Shown one piece after another: positions 47,114-55,697 of a DNA stretch of 64,000 nt; the stretch's first letter is position 1; the number at the start of each line of letters is the position of its first letter. This DNA comes from RCIO01 sp035555795. GTDB taxonomy: Bacteria > Pseudomonadota > Alphaproteobacteria > Rhizobiales > Rhizobiaceae. The position numbers and the translations under genes are program-made. The DNA is taken from contig DATMGE010000072.1 in assembly GCA_035555795.1 (NCBI GenBank), positions 62,001 to 126,000 of the forward strand. The letters are read 5' to 3'. A model generated the notes under the pieces. That model saw only the letters and a list, made by a program, of their open reading frames with translations, was not told where the DNA came from and made no database searches.

Positions 47114-48193
47114 ATGAGCAATGCGAACGACAAGGTTGCACTGATCACCGGCGTGACGGGACAGGACGGCGCATATCTGGCGCGGTTGCTGCTGGAAAAG
47201 GGCTATATCGTTCACGGGGTGAAGCGTCGCTCGTCGTCGTTCAACAGTGAGCGTATCGACGGCATCTATGTCGATCCGCATGAGAGCGATGCACGGTTTT
47301 TCCTGCATTATGGCGATCTGACGGATTCCACCAATCTGATCCGTCTCGTCCAGGAGACTCAGCCGACGGAGATTTACAATCTCGCGGCGCAGAGCCATGT
47401 GCAGGTCAGCTTCGAGACGCCGGAATATACCGGCAATTCCGACGCATTGGGCACGCTGCGCATTCTCGAGGCGATCCGCATTCTCGGCCTCGACAAGACC
47501 GTGCGTTTCTACCAGGCCTCCACCTCGGAGCTCTACGGCAAGGTGCAGGAAGTGCCGCAGCGCGAGACGACGCCGTTCTATCCGCGCAGCCCCTATGCCG
47601 CCGCCAAGCTCTATGCTTACTGGATCACGGTGAATTACCGCGAGGCCTATGGCATGTTCGCGTCCAACGGCATTCTCTTCAACCATGAGGGACCGACGCG
47701 CGGCGAGACCTTCGTGACGCGCAAGATCACTCGCGCGGTCGCGGGTATCCAGGCCGGCCTCCAGGAGACGCTCTATCTCGGCAATCTCGATGCCAAGCGC
47801 GACTGGGGGCATGCGCGCGACTATGTCGAGGGCATGTGGCGCATCCTGCAGCATAGCGAGGCGGACGACTTCGTTCTCGCGACGGGCGAAACGCATCCGG
47901 TCCGCGAATTCGTCGAGCTCGCTTTCGCCGCTGTGGGCCGACAGATCGTCTGGGAAGGCAAGGGGGTCGACGAGGTCGGCCGCGACGCCAAGTCGGGTGC
48001 GGTGCTGGTGCGGATCGATCCGCGTTATTTCCGTCCGACCGAAGTGGACCTGCTTATCGGCGATCCCGCCAAGGCGAAGGCCAAGCTCGGCTGGTCGCAT
48101 ACGACGAGCTTCCCCGATCTCGTATCCGAGATGGTGCGCTCCGACGTCGCGCTGATCGAGCGTGAGAAGTGGCGCAAGGATCGTTCGGCCTGA
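47114..48193 (+). CDS. gmd: GDP-mannose 4,6-dehydratase
   Basis: Makes GDP-4-keto-6-deoxymannose, the precursor of GDP-L-fucose. The 359-residue product has GVTGQDGAYLARLLLEKGY, KRRSSSFN, YNLAAQSHVQVSFE, the catalytic YAAAKLYAYW and NHEGPTRGETFVTRKI. An in-frame ATG at 47093 could add seven residues. fcl follows 14 bases later; manC and manB nearby supply GDP-mannose. Confidence 0.97.
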   Translation: MSNANDKVALITGVTGQDGAYLARLLLEKGYIVHGVKRRSSSFNSERIDGIYVDPHESDARFFLHYGDLTDSTNLIRLVQETQPTEIYNLAAQSHVQVSFETPEYTGNSDALGTLRILEAIRILGLDKTVRFYQASTSELYGKVQEVPQRETTPFYPRSPYAAAKLYAYWITVNYREAYGMFASNGILFNHEGPTRGETFVTRKITRAVAGIQAGLQETLYLGNLDAKRDWGHARDYVEGMWRILQHSEADDFVLATGETHPVREFVELAFAAVGRQIVWEGKGVDEVGRDAKSGAVLVRIDPRYFRPTEVDLLIGDPAKAKAKLGWSHTTSFPDLVSEMVRSDVALIEREKWRKDRSA

Positions 48194-48207
48194 GAGGAGA
48201 TATTCCA

Positions 48208-49176
48208 ATGGACAGCCGCTTTGCGATCAAGGGAAAACGCGTCTTCGTTGCCGGCCATCGCGGAATGGTCGGCGCGGCCATCGTCCGGCGGCTGGCCGCG
48301 GAGGATTGCGAAGTGCTCACCGTCGCGCGCAGCGAAGTGGACCTGCGCGACCAGGCGGGCGTACGCGGCTGGCTGGCCGACCGGAAGCCGGATGCGGTGA
48401 TCCTTGCCGCCGCCAAGGTCGGCGGCATCCTGGCGAACGATACCTATCCGGCGGATTTCCTCTATGACAACCTCGCCATCGAGGCGAATGTGATCGAGGG
48501 ATCCTTCCGCATCGGCGTCGAGAAACTGCTGTTCCTCGGCTCGTCCTGCATCTATCCGAAATTCGCCAAGCAACCGATCACCGAGGACGAGCTGCTGACC
48601 GGCCCGCTGGAACCCACCAATGAGTGGTATGCCATCGCCAAGATCGCCGGGCTGAAACTGTGCCAGGCCTATCGCCGCCAGCATGGCGTGGACTACATTT
48701 CGGCCATGCCGACCAATCTCTACGGGCCGGGCGACAATTTCGACCTTGCCGCCAGCCATGTGATTCCGGCGCTGATGCGCAAGGCGCATGAGGCGAAGCT
48801 CGCCGGTGCGTCGCATCTGACGATCTGGGGATCGGGCAGCCCGATGCGGGAATTCCTGCATGTGGACGATGCGGCCGATGCCATGGTCTGGCTGCTGGCC
48901 AATTATTCCGGCGACAGCCATGTCAATGTGGGCTCGGGCACCGACATCACCATCCTCGATCTGGCGAAGCTCGTTGCCGACGTGGTCGGGTTCGGCGGGG
49001 AAATCCGCAACGATCCCACCAAGCCCGACGGCACGCCCCGCAAGCTGATGGACGTCTCGCGCCTGTCGGCCACCGGCTGGAAGCCGAAATACGATCTGCG
49101 CAGCGGGCTCGAACAGACCTATGCATGGTTCCTCGACACGCTCGAACATGGCGAGGTCCGTCTCAACGTCGCATGA
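48208..49176 (+). CDS. fcl: GDP-L-fucose synthase
   Basis: Epimerase and reductase that finishes GDP-L-fucose. The 322-residue product has the NADP loop GHRGMVGAAIVRRL, AAKVGGILAND, FLGSSCIYPKFAKQPI, the catalytic Tyr-Lys in YAIAKIAGLKLC, and NLYGPGDNFD. GAGAGGAGA before the ATG gives a strong ribosome site. A 157-base gap without a recognised gene separates it from manC. Confidence 0.97.
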   Translation: MDSRFAIKGKRVFVAGHRGMVGAAIVRRLAAEDCEVLTVARSEVDLRDQAGVRGWLADRKPDAVILAAAKVGGILANDTYPADFLYDNLAIEANVIEGSFRIGVEKLLFLGSSCIYPKFAKQPITEDELLTGPLEPTNEWYAIAKIAGLKLCQAYRRQHGVDYISAMPTNLYGPGDNFDLAASHVIPALMRKAHEAKLAGASHLTIWGSGSPMREFLHVDDAADAMVWLLANYSGDSHVNVGSGTDITILDLAKLVADVVGFGGEIRNDPTKPDGTPRKLMDVSRLSATGWKPKYDLRSGLEQTYAWFLDTLEHGEVRLNVA

Positions 49177-49333
49177 GGTCTCGGGCGAGGGGCTTTTCGG
49201 CCCATCGCCATGTCTGAACCCGGCGTGGTAAGTAGTTGACGAAGCCGCGCGGCCTGCGTCGCAATGCGTGAAACGAAGGGGTGAGAGCTTTCCGTCGCCC
49301 AAGAGGCGGAACGCTCCGGAGCGAAAGTAGACT

Positions 49334-50746
49334 ATGACCGGCATTCTTCCTGTGATCATGGCCGGCGGATCCGGCACGCGCCTCTGGCCGCTGTCGCGCC
49401 AGCTCTATCCGAAGCAGTTTCATGCGCTGGTGGGCGAACGCACGATGCTTCAGGAGACGCTGCTGCGTCTCGAAGGGCTGGAATGCGCCGCACCGCTCCT
49501 CATCTGCAATGAGGAGCACCGGTTCCTGGCTGCAGAGCAGATGCGCCTGATCGATCGGGACGACGCCCTGATCATCCTCGAGCCGGAAGGGCGCAACACC
49601 GCGCCTGCGATCACTCTGGCAGCCATCGCCGCGGCGCGCAGCGGCGATGACCCGATCCTGCTGGTGCTGGCCGCCGACCACCTGATCGGCCAGCCCGACG
49701 CCTTCCGCGCGGCTGTTCGTGCGGCGCTGCCGCTGGCGGCGGCAGGAAGGCTCGTCACCTTCGGCATCGTGCCAGACCGGCCGGAAACCGGATATGGCTA
49801 TATCCGCCGCGGCGGGCCGATCGAGTCGTCGGGCTTCGACGTCAGCCGCTTCGAGGAGAAGCCGAACGCGGCCAAGGCGGAGGAATTCATCCGGTCGGGC
49901 GAATATCTCTGGAACAGCGGCATGTTCATGTTCCGCGTCTCCAGCCTGCTGGCGGAGATGAAGAAACATGCGCCAGAGGTGGTTGCGGCCTGCGAAGCGG
50001 CGATGGCGGAAACCCGCGCCGACATGCAGTTCCAGCGCGTCGATGGGGCTGCCTTCGCGGCTTCCCCGTCCATCTCGGTCGACTATGCGGTGATGGAAAA
50101 GACGGACAAGGCGGCGGTGGTGCCGCTGGATGCCCGCTGGAGCGACATCGGCTCGTGGTCCGCGCTGCTCGACGCGCAGGCGCAGGACGGCGATTGCAAT
50201 TCGCTCATCGGCGACGTGATCGCCGCCGATACGCGCAACACGCTGGTCCGCGCCGGATCACGCCTTGTCGCGGTGCTGGGCGTGGAAAACCTCGTCGTCA
50301 TCGAGACCAAGGACGCCGTGCTGGTCGCCGACAAGAGCAAGGTGCAGAACGTCAAGGAGATCGTCGACCGGCTGAAGAAGGACGGCCGCAGCGAGCACGT
50401 CTATCATCGCGAGGTCTACCGGCCCTGGGGGCACTACGACTCGATCGATTTCGGCGCTCGCGACCAGGTCAAGCGCATCACGGTCAAGCCCGGCGCGAAG
50501 CTCTCGGTGCAGATGCATCATCACCGTGCAGAGCACTGGGTGGTGGTGCGCGGCACGGCGAAGGTCCACAAGGGCGACGAGACGCTGATCCTGACGGAAA
50601 ACCAGTCGACCTACATCCCGCTGGGCGAGATCCACGCGCTGGAGAACCCCGGCAAGATCCCACTGGAGATCATCGAGGTCCAGTCGGGATCCTATCTGGG
50701 CGAGGACGATATCGTCCGCTTCGAGGACCGTTACGGCCGGTCGTGA
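49334..50746 (+). CDS. manC: Mannose-1-phosphate guanylyltransferase / mannose-6-phosphate isomerase
   Basis: Bifunctional type II enzyme that makes mannose-6-phosphate and GDP-mannose. The 470-residue product has the pyrophosphorylase loop GGSGTRLWPLSRQLYPKQF, FEEKPN near 175, and a C-terminal cupin isomerase domain (about 360-465) with the metal motif QMHHHRAEHW. It provides the substrate for gmd. Its stop lies inside a hairpin and it converges with manB. Confidence 0.96.
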   Translation: MTGILPVIMAGGSGTRLWPLSRQLYPKQFHALVGERTMLQETLLRLEGLECAAPLLICNEEHRFLAAEQMRLIDRDDALIILEPEGRNTAPAITLAAIAAARSGDDPILLVLAADHLIGQPDAFRAAVRAALPLAAAGRLVTFGIVPDRPETGYGYIRRGGPIESSGFDVSRFEEKPNAAKAEEFIRSGEYLWNSGMFMFRVSSLLAEMKKHAPEVVAACEAAMAETRADMQFQRVDGAAFAASPSISVDYAVMEKTDKAAVVPLDARWSDIGSWSALLDAQAQDGDCNSLIGDVIAADTRNTLVRAGSRLVAVLGVENLVVIETKDAVLVADKSKVQNVKEIVDRLKKDGRSEHVYHREVYRPWGHYDSIDFGARDQVKRITVKPGAKLSVQMHHHRAEHWVVVRGTAKVHKGDETLILTENQSTYIPLGEIHALENPGKIPLEIIEVQSGSYLGEDDIVRFEDRYGRS

Positions 50747-50755
50747 GACCGGCCG
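50734..50755. terminator. Hairpin spanning the manC stop codon
   Basis: A 9-bp perfect stem CGGCCGGTC / GACCGGCCG with a GTGA loop contains the manC TGA. It lies between convergent manC and manB, whose stops are only 20 bases apart. It may terminate both transcripts. No T run follows. Confidence 0.5.
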
Positions 50756-50765
50756 CCAGGCTCCC

Positions 50766-52286
50766 TCAGAACGTCTGGTTGTAGGTGCCGACTTCGGGAT
50801 TGCGGCGCAGCACCGCATCGACCGCGTCGAACATTTCGCGGCGGCGCTCGGCCGAAACCGGGCTCTCCACGACCACAACCAGTTCGGGCTTGTTGGAGGA
50901 GGCGCGCACCAGGCCCCACGTGCCGTCCTCGGTGACGGCGCGCACGCCGTTCACGGTCACGAGCGAGCCGATCTTCTGGCCGCCCAGCGCTTCGCCCTTG
51001 TCCTTCATGCCTTCGAGTGCGGCGCGCACGCGCTCCACGACCTCATATTTGATCTCGTCGTCGCAATGCGGCGACATGGTCGGCGTGCCGTAGGTCACCG
51101 GCAGGTCGCGATAGAGATCGGCCATGGAGCGGCCGGGCGCCCGGTCGAGCATGCGGCAGACGGCGATCGCGGTGACGAGCCCGTCATCATAGCCGCGGCC
51201 GATGGGCGGATTGAAGAAGAAGTGGCCGGATTTCTCGAAGCCGGCGATGGCCGCGAGTTCCTTCACCCGCCGCTTGATGTGCGAATGGCCGGTCTTCCAG
51301 TAGTCGGTGCGCGTGCCCTGCGCCTTCAGCACCGCATCCGTGTCGAACAGCGCGGTGGACTTCACGTCGACCACGAATTGCGAGCCGGGATATTGGGCGG
51401 AGATATCGCGGGCGAGCATGACGCCCACCTTGTCGGCGAAGATCTCGTTGCCTTCATTGTCGACCACGCCGCAGCGGTCGCCGTCGCCGTCGAAGCCGAG
51501 CCCGACATCGGCGCCGGTTTCCAGAACCTTGTCGCGGATGGCATGGAGCATCTCCATGTCCTCCGGATTGGGGTTGTAGCGCGGGAAAGTGTGGTCGAGC
51601 GCGCAGTCGAGCGGGATCACCTCGCAGCCAAGCTGCTCCAGCACCTGCGGGGCGAAGGCGCCGGCGGTGCCGTTGCCGCAGGCGGCCACGACCTTCAGGC
51701 GTCGCGTCAGCTTCGGTCCCTGCGCCAATTCGGCGATATAGCGCTCGGCAAAGCCGGAAACGAATTCGTATGAGCCGCCGCCGGCAAGGTCGAAATCGGC
51801 TTCGAGAACGAGCTTCTTCAGCGCGCTCATCTCGTCCGGTCCGAAGGTGAGGGGGCGTTCCGCACCCATCTTCACGCCCGTCCAGCCGTTCTCGTTATGG
51901 GACGCCGTCACCATGGCGACCGAGGGAACATCGAGCGCGAACTGGGCGAAATAGGCCATGGGCGAGAGCGCCAGCCCGATGTCCTTCACCCGCGCGCCGG
52001 CTGCCATAAGCCCACTCGCCAACGCCAGCTTGATCGACAGCGAATAGGAGCGGAAGTCGTGTCCGATGACGATATCCGGCCCGACGCCGAGCCGGCGGAT
52101 CAGCGTGCCGAGCCCCATGCCGAGCGCCTGCACGCCGATGAGGTTCAGTTCCGGGGCGCGGTCGGACAGCGGATGGCCGAACCACCAGCGTGCGTCATAT
52201 TCCCGGAAGCCGGTGGGCTTGATGAGAGCCTGGGTCTCGAAATCCACGGTGTTGGGGCGCGCGTCGGCCGTTATCGTCAGCGTCAA
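50766..52286 (-). CDS. manB: Phosphomannomutase (phosphohexomutase family)
   Basis: Interconverts mannose-6-phosphate and mannose-1-phosphate, feeding manC. The 506-residue product has the active-site phosphoserine loop VTASHNENGWTGVKMG, the metal loop GFDGDGDRCG, and the sugar loop EKSGHFFFN. I propose a TTG start at 52286 because AAGGAGA lies seven bases upstream and no suitable ATG is close. An ATG at 52397 would add 37 residues of poor coding character. Phosphoglucomutase activity is also possible. Confidence 0.9.
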   Translation of the reverse strand: MTLTITADARPNTVDFETQALIKPTGFREYDARWWFGHPLSDRAPELNLIGVQALGMGLGTLIRRLGVGPDIVIGHDFRSYSLSIKLALASGLMAAGARVKDIGLALSPMAYFAQFALDVPSVAMVTASHNENGWTGVKMGAERPLTFGPDEMSALKKLVLEADFDLAGGGSYEFVSGFAERYIAELAQGPKLTRRLKVVAACGNGTAGAFAPQVLEQLGCEVIPLDCALDHTFPRYNPNPEDMEMLHAIRDKVLETGADVGLGFDGDGDRCGVVDNEGNEIFADKVGVMLARDISAQYPGSQFVVDVKSTALFDTDAVLKAQGTRTDYWKTGHSHIKRRVKELAAIAGFEKSGHFFFNPPIGRGYDDGLVTAIAVCRMLDRAPGRSMADLYRDLPVTYGTPTMSPHCDDEIKYEVVERVRAALEGMKDKGEALGGQKIGSLVTVNGVRAVTEDGTWGLVRASSNKPELVVVVESPVSAERRREMFDAVDAVLRRNPEVGTYNQTF

Positions 52287-52328
52287 GGACAGTCTCCTTC
52301 GTGTGGCACAATGTGCTGCTGGCAGAGT

Positions 52329-52390
52329 TCCAGCAAAATAGTGCAACGGTTTTGCGTCCGGAATTGCCTTAAACAGAAGGATAGAGCATT
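52329..52390 (+). repeat. Dispersed intergenic repeat, copy 2
   Basis: TTCCAGCAAAATAGTGC..., then GGTTTTGCGTCCGGAATTGC and AAACAGAAGGATAGAGCAT, lie in the gap between manB and the phosphotransferase gene. This copy is closer than copy 1 (18350-18390) to the element I recall as widespread in rhizobial intergenic regions. Core blocks and their spacing match copy 1. Confidence 0.65.
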
Positions 52391-52418
52391 TCCGCAATTG
52401 CAGGGAAAGTCGAAATGG

Positions 52419-53795
52419 CTAGCGGGCGCCGACGCCGGTGAGGATGGTGCGTATCGTCTTCACCGTTATCAGCATGTCCAGCCAGATCGAGTAGTTCTTG
52501 ATGTAGTAGAAATCGTAGTGGAGCTTGCGCAGGATGTTCTCCACGCCCACCGCATAGCCCTGGTTCACCTGCGCCCAGCCGGTGATGCCGGGCCGCACGA
52601 TATGGCGGTAGCGATAGAAGGGAAGTTCTCGCTCGAACCACACGGACAGGACGGCAGGCTCCGGCCGTGGGCCGATCCAGCTCATCTGGCCGAGGATGAT
52701 GTTGAATATCTGCGGCATCTCGTCGATCCGGAAGCGGCGCAGGACCTTGCCGACGCGGGTAATCCGCGGATCGTCCTTGGTGGTTGCGGCGCGCGCGCGC
52801 GCGTCGCCGCTATCGCTCTGGTCATGTTTCATGGTGCGGAATTTCCACACCACGAAAGGCACGCCGCGAAAGCCGATCCGCTCCTGCCGGTAGAAGACCG
52901 GTCCCCGGCTGTCGAGCTTGATGGCGATGGCGATGAGCGCGAAGAAGGGCAGGATGAAGGGCATCAGCACCCAGCAGCCGAGCCAGTCCACGATGAGCTT
53001 GACGGTCGAATAGACGCCATTGGGCTGCAGCGAACCCAGCGTGTTCTCCGACAGGTGCTCGATCTCGACCTGGCCGGTGATGGATTCCTTCACCTGCTTG
53101 AAATGGTAGACCGGCACGCCGGCCAATGCCGCGTCGGCGATGAACTTTTCCCATTCCTTCGAATGATCGGCGCGCAGGTCGGTGACGATGCCGTTGCGGG
53201 GGACCTGCTTGAGGTCGGGCGTGCTCAGCACCAGCCAGCGGCTCTTGTCTACCGACTTGATATCCGTCGCCTGTCCGCCGGGGATGATCGCAAAGAAGGG
53301 CATCAGCAGCCGCCGGTTGGTGAAGAACACCATGTGGAACCATGTCTGGCAGATCAGATAGCTCAGCAGGAACACATAGCGCGAATAGCCGATGCGGAAG
53401 AACAGGACGAAAACCAGCACGGCCGCGAAGGTGATGCTGAAGACCGGGAAAATGTAGGCGATCGATTCCACGCCGGGAAAGCGCGTCAACCGCTGGAAGA
53501 AATAATAGCCGACCACGACCGCGCAGAACGAGGCGATGGTGGCGTTGATCTGGGTCGGGGTGCGCAGCACCTGCGCATATCCCATGTCGACGCGCAGCAG
53601 CAGCGGCAGGAGACAGGACGCAAGTACGCCGAACAGGAGCTGGTAGCGCCCCTGGACCAACAGGCTTCCTATACCCGACCATAGCTTTCGGACGACGGAC
53701 ACAGGAACCTTTTCTAGCGGTGTTTCAGGGCTTTTCGGACGTCCGATAGTGATCGCCTCTGGTTCGGGCGGCAAGAGGCGGCCATGTGCAACCAC
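52419..53795 (-). CDS. Polyprenyl-phosphate sugar-1-phosphate transferase (WbaP/WcaJ/ExoY class)
   Basis: Starts a polysaccharide repeat by moving a sugar-1-phosphate onto undecaprenyl phosphate. The 458-residue product has four N-terminal helices (about 45-165), a soluble middle (about 170-255), a further hydrophobic segment (about 265-290), and the catalytic domain. Its signatures are FYRQERIG, VWKFRTM, RRFRIDEMPQ, SWIGPRPE and RPGITGWAQV. The sugar specificity is not visible. Confidence 0.94.
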   Translation of the reverse strand: MVAHGRLLPPEPEAITIGRPKSPETPLEKVPVSVVRKLWSGIGSLLVQGRYQLLFGVLASCLLPLLLRVDMGYAQVLRTPTQINATIASFCAVVVGYYFFQRLTRFPGVESIAYIFPVFSITFAAVLVFVLFFRIGYSRYVFLLSYLICQTWFHMVFFTNRRLLMPFFAIIPGGQATDIKSVDKSRWLVLSTPDLKQVPRNGIVTDLRADHSKEWEKFIADAALAGVPVYHFKQVKESITGQVEIEHLSENTLGSLQPNGVYSTVKLIVDWLGCWVLMPFILPFFALIAIAIKLDSRGPVFYRQERIGFRGVPFVVWKFRTMKHDQSDSGDARARAATTKDDPRITRVGKVLRRFRIDEMPQIFNIILGQMSWIGPRPEPAVLSVWFERELPFYRYRHIVRPGITGWAQVNQGYAVGVENILRKLHYDFYYIKNYSIWLDMLITVKTIRTILTGVGAR

Positions 53796-53986
53796 AATGC
53801 GGGCTGAGGGTCCACAGGTTTCGATCCAGTGCCGATCACACTTTCAGAACGATTGTAAGCTTGGCGTATGTGCCTGGCACGGCCTTACTATGGCCGCATA
53901 CTGCCGACAAGCGCGCTGGCCTCCACGCTACCAATTGCGGCCCGGCCGTGGTAGTGCAGCCCAGCCAGCACGGGACCTTGCCAGTG

Positions 53987-54982
53987 ATGAAGTGCTCCAT
54001 CGTCATCCGCGCCTATAATGAAGGGAAGCACATCCGCAAGCTGCTTCTCGGCATCGCCCAGCAATCGCTGCAGCCTCATGAAGTCATTCTCGTCGACAGC
54101 GGCTCGACCGACGATACGGTGTCGATCGCCCGCGAATTCGGCGTGCGGATCGTTCCGATCGAGAAGCGGCTTTTCACCTTCGGCCGGGCGCTGAATATCG
54201 GCTGCGCGGCCGCCACCGGCGACATCCTCGTCTTCGTCAGCGCCCATGTCTATCCGCGCCATGCCAACTGGCTCGCCAGCCTCGTCGAGCCCTTTGCCGA
54301 TCCGAAGGTGGTGCTGAGCTACGGCAAGCAGCGCGGCAACGAGCTCAACCATTATTCCGAGCACCAGATCTTCGCCAAATGGTTCCCGAGCCAGTCGGTG
54401 TCGAACCAGCGCAGCTATTTCTGCAACAATGCCAATTGCGCGGTGCGCCGCTCGCAATGGGAACTGCGCCCCTATGACGAGGCGCTGACCGGCCTGGAGG
54501 ACATGGACTGGGCCAAGCGCGCCCAGGCGGAAGGCGGAGTGCTGGCCTATGTCGCCGAGGCCGAGATCGTCCACGTCCATGAGGAGAACTGGCCGCAGGT
54601 GCGCAACCGCTATCGTCGCGAGGCCATGGCGATGCGCCGGATCGACAAGGAAGCGCATTTCTCGCTGTCCGATTTCATCAAGCTTCTGCCGGCCAATGTG
54701 ATCAACGACCTCAGCCATGCCATGACGGAGGGCCGTCTGCTGCGGGAGTTCCGCTCCATCTGCGCCTTCCGCTACAACCAGCTTTACGGCACCTATCAGG
54801 GCTTTTCCGGCCCGAGCGAGGTGACGGACGAGCTCAAGCGGCGCTTCTATTTCCCGGTCTCGCGGTCCGAAAAGGCGGAGGTGTCGGGCGCCGGCGAGGA
54901 GATCGACTACGAAAAGCTCTTGACGGAAGGCCAGCCGGTGCGTTTCCAGCAGGCGACGACACCCCGGCGGCCGCTGCACTGA
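53987..54982 (+). CDS. Family 2 glycosyltransferase
   Basis: The 331-residue product has the GT-A fold start CSIVIRAYNEGKHIRKLL and VDSGSTDDTVSIA. At the metal position it has SAHVYP in place of DxD, as in one GT2 subgroup. YEALTGLEDMDWAKRAQ-like catalytic text follows (here DEALTGLEDMDWAK). There is no membrane helix. The ATG at 53987 starts immediately before the first strand; the open frame continues upstream but lacks family sequence. It leads a plus-strand run with the cytidylyltransferase, dehydrogenase and GT4 genes. Confidence 0.9.
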   Translation: MKCSIVIRAYNEGKHIRKLLLGIAQQSLQPHEVILVDSGSTDDTVSIAREFGVRIVPIEKRLFTFGRALNIGCAAATGDILVFVSAHVYPRHANWLASLVEPFADPKVVLSYGKQRGNELNHYSEHQIFAKWFPSQSVSNQRSYFCNNANCAVRRSQWELRPYDEALTGLEDMDWAKRAQAEGGVLAYVAEAEIVHVHEENWPQVRNRYRREAMAMRRIDKEAHFSLSDFIKLLPANVINDLSHAMTEGRLLREFRSICAFRYNQLYGTYQGFSGPSEVTDELKRRFYFPVSRSEKAEVSGAGEEIDYEKLLTEGQPVRFQQATTPRRPLH

Positions 54983-55016
54983 ATCGCGGCCGCATCCCTC
55001 GACCACAGGAACAATC

Positions 55017-55694
55017 ATGACCAGACAGCGTATCGCCGCCCTGATGCCCATGCGCCACAGCTCCGAGCGCGTGCCCGGCAAGAACTACCGGCCCTTCGGC
55101 AACGGCGTTCCGCTCTTCCACCACATGGTCGACGCGCTGAAGGCATCGGGCCGGGTGGACGTGATCGTCATCGACACCGATTCGCCGACGATCAGGGAGC
55201 AATGCGCCGAGAAATATCCCGATGTCGTGGTGCTGGAGCGCCCGCAGCACTTGCTGGGCGGCATGACGCCGATGAACGACATCCTGCTCTACGACACCAC
55301 GCAGGTGGAGGCCGATTTCTTCCTCCAGACCCACTCGACCAATCCGCTGCTGAAGCCCGAGACGATCGGCGCGGCCATCGATACCTTCTTCGCCAATTAC
55401 CCGATCTACGATTCGCTGTTTTCGGTGACGAAGGTGCAGACGCGCTTCTACGACCAGCTGGCGCGGGCGGTGAACCACAATCCCAACATCCTGATCCGCA
55501 CGCAGGACCTGCCGCCGCTCTTCGAGGAGAATTCCTGCCTCTACCTCTTCCACAAGGACACGCTGCACCGCGACCATGCGCGCATCGGCAAGCGCCCGTG
55601 GCTGTTCGAGATCGATCGCTACGAGGCCGTCGACATCGATGAGGAGGTCGATTTCCGTCTCGCCGAAGAACTCTTCAAGCTGCTGAGGGTCTGA
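55017..55694 (+). CDS. Cytidylyltransferase family protein (NeuA/KdsB-like)
   Basis: CMP-sugar synthetase type enzyme, which activates an acidic sugar or related acid with CTP. The 225-residue product has the N-terminal nucleotide loop MPMRHSSERVPGKNY, TDSPTIREQC, QTHSTNPLLKPETI and the C-terminal DIDEEVDFRLAEEL, all typical of this family. The substrate is unknown. The gene is four bases before a 2-hydroxyacid dehydrogenase gene, which suggests joint action. Confidence 0.88.
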   Translation: MTRQRIAALMPMRHSSERVPGKNYRPFGNGVPLFHHMVDALKASGRVDVIVIDTDSPTIREQCAEKYPDVVVLERPQHLLGGMTPMNDILLYDTTQVEADFFLQTHSTNPLLKPETIGAAIDTFFANYPIYDSLFSVTKVQTRFYDQLARAVNHNPNILIRTQDLPPLFEENSCLYLFHKDTLHRDHARIGKRPWLFEIDRYEAVDIDEEVDFRLAEELFKLLRV

Positions 55695-55697
55695 ACC

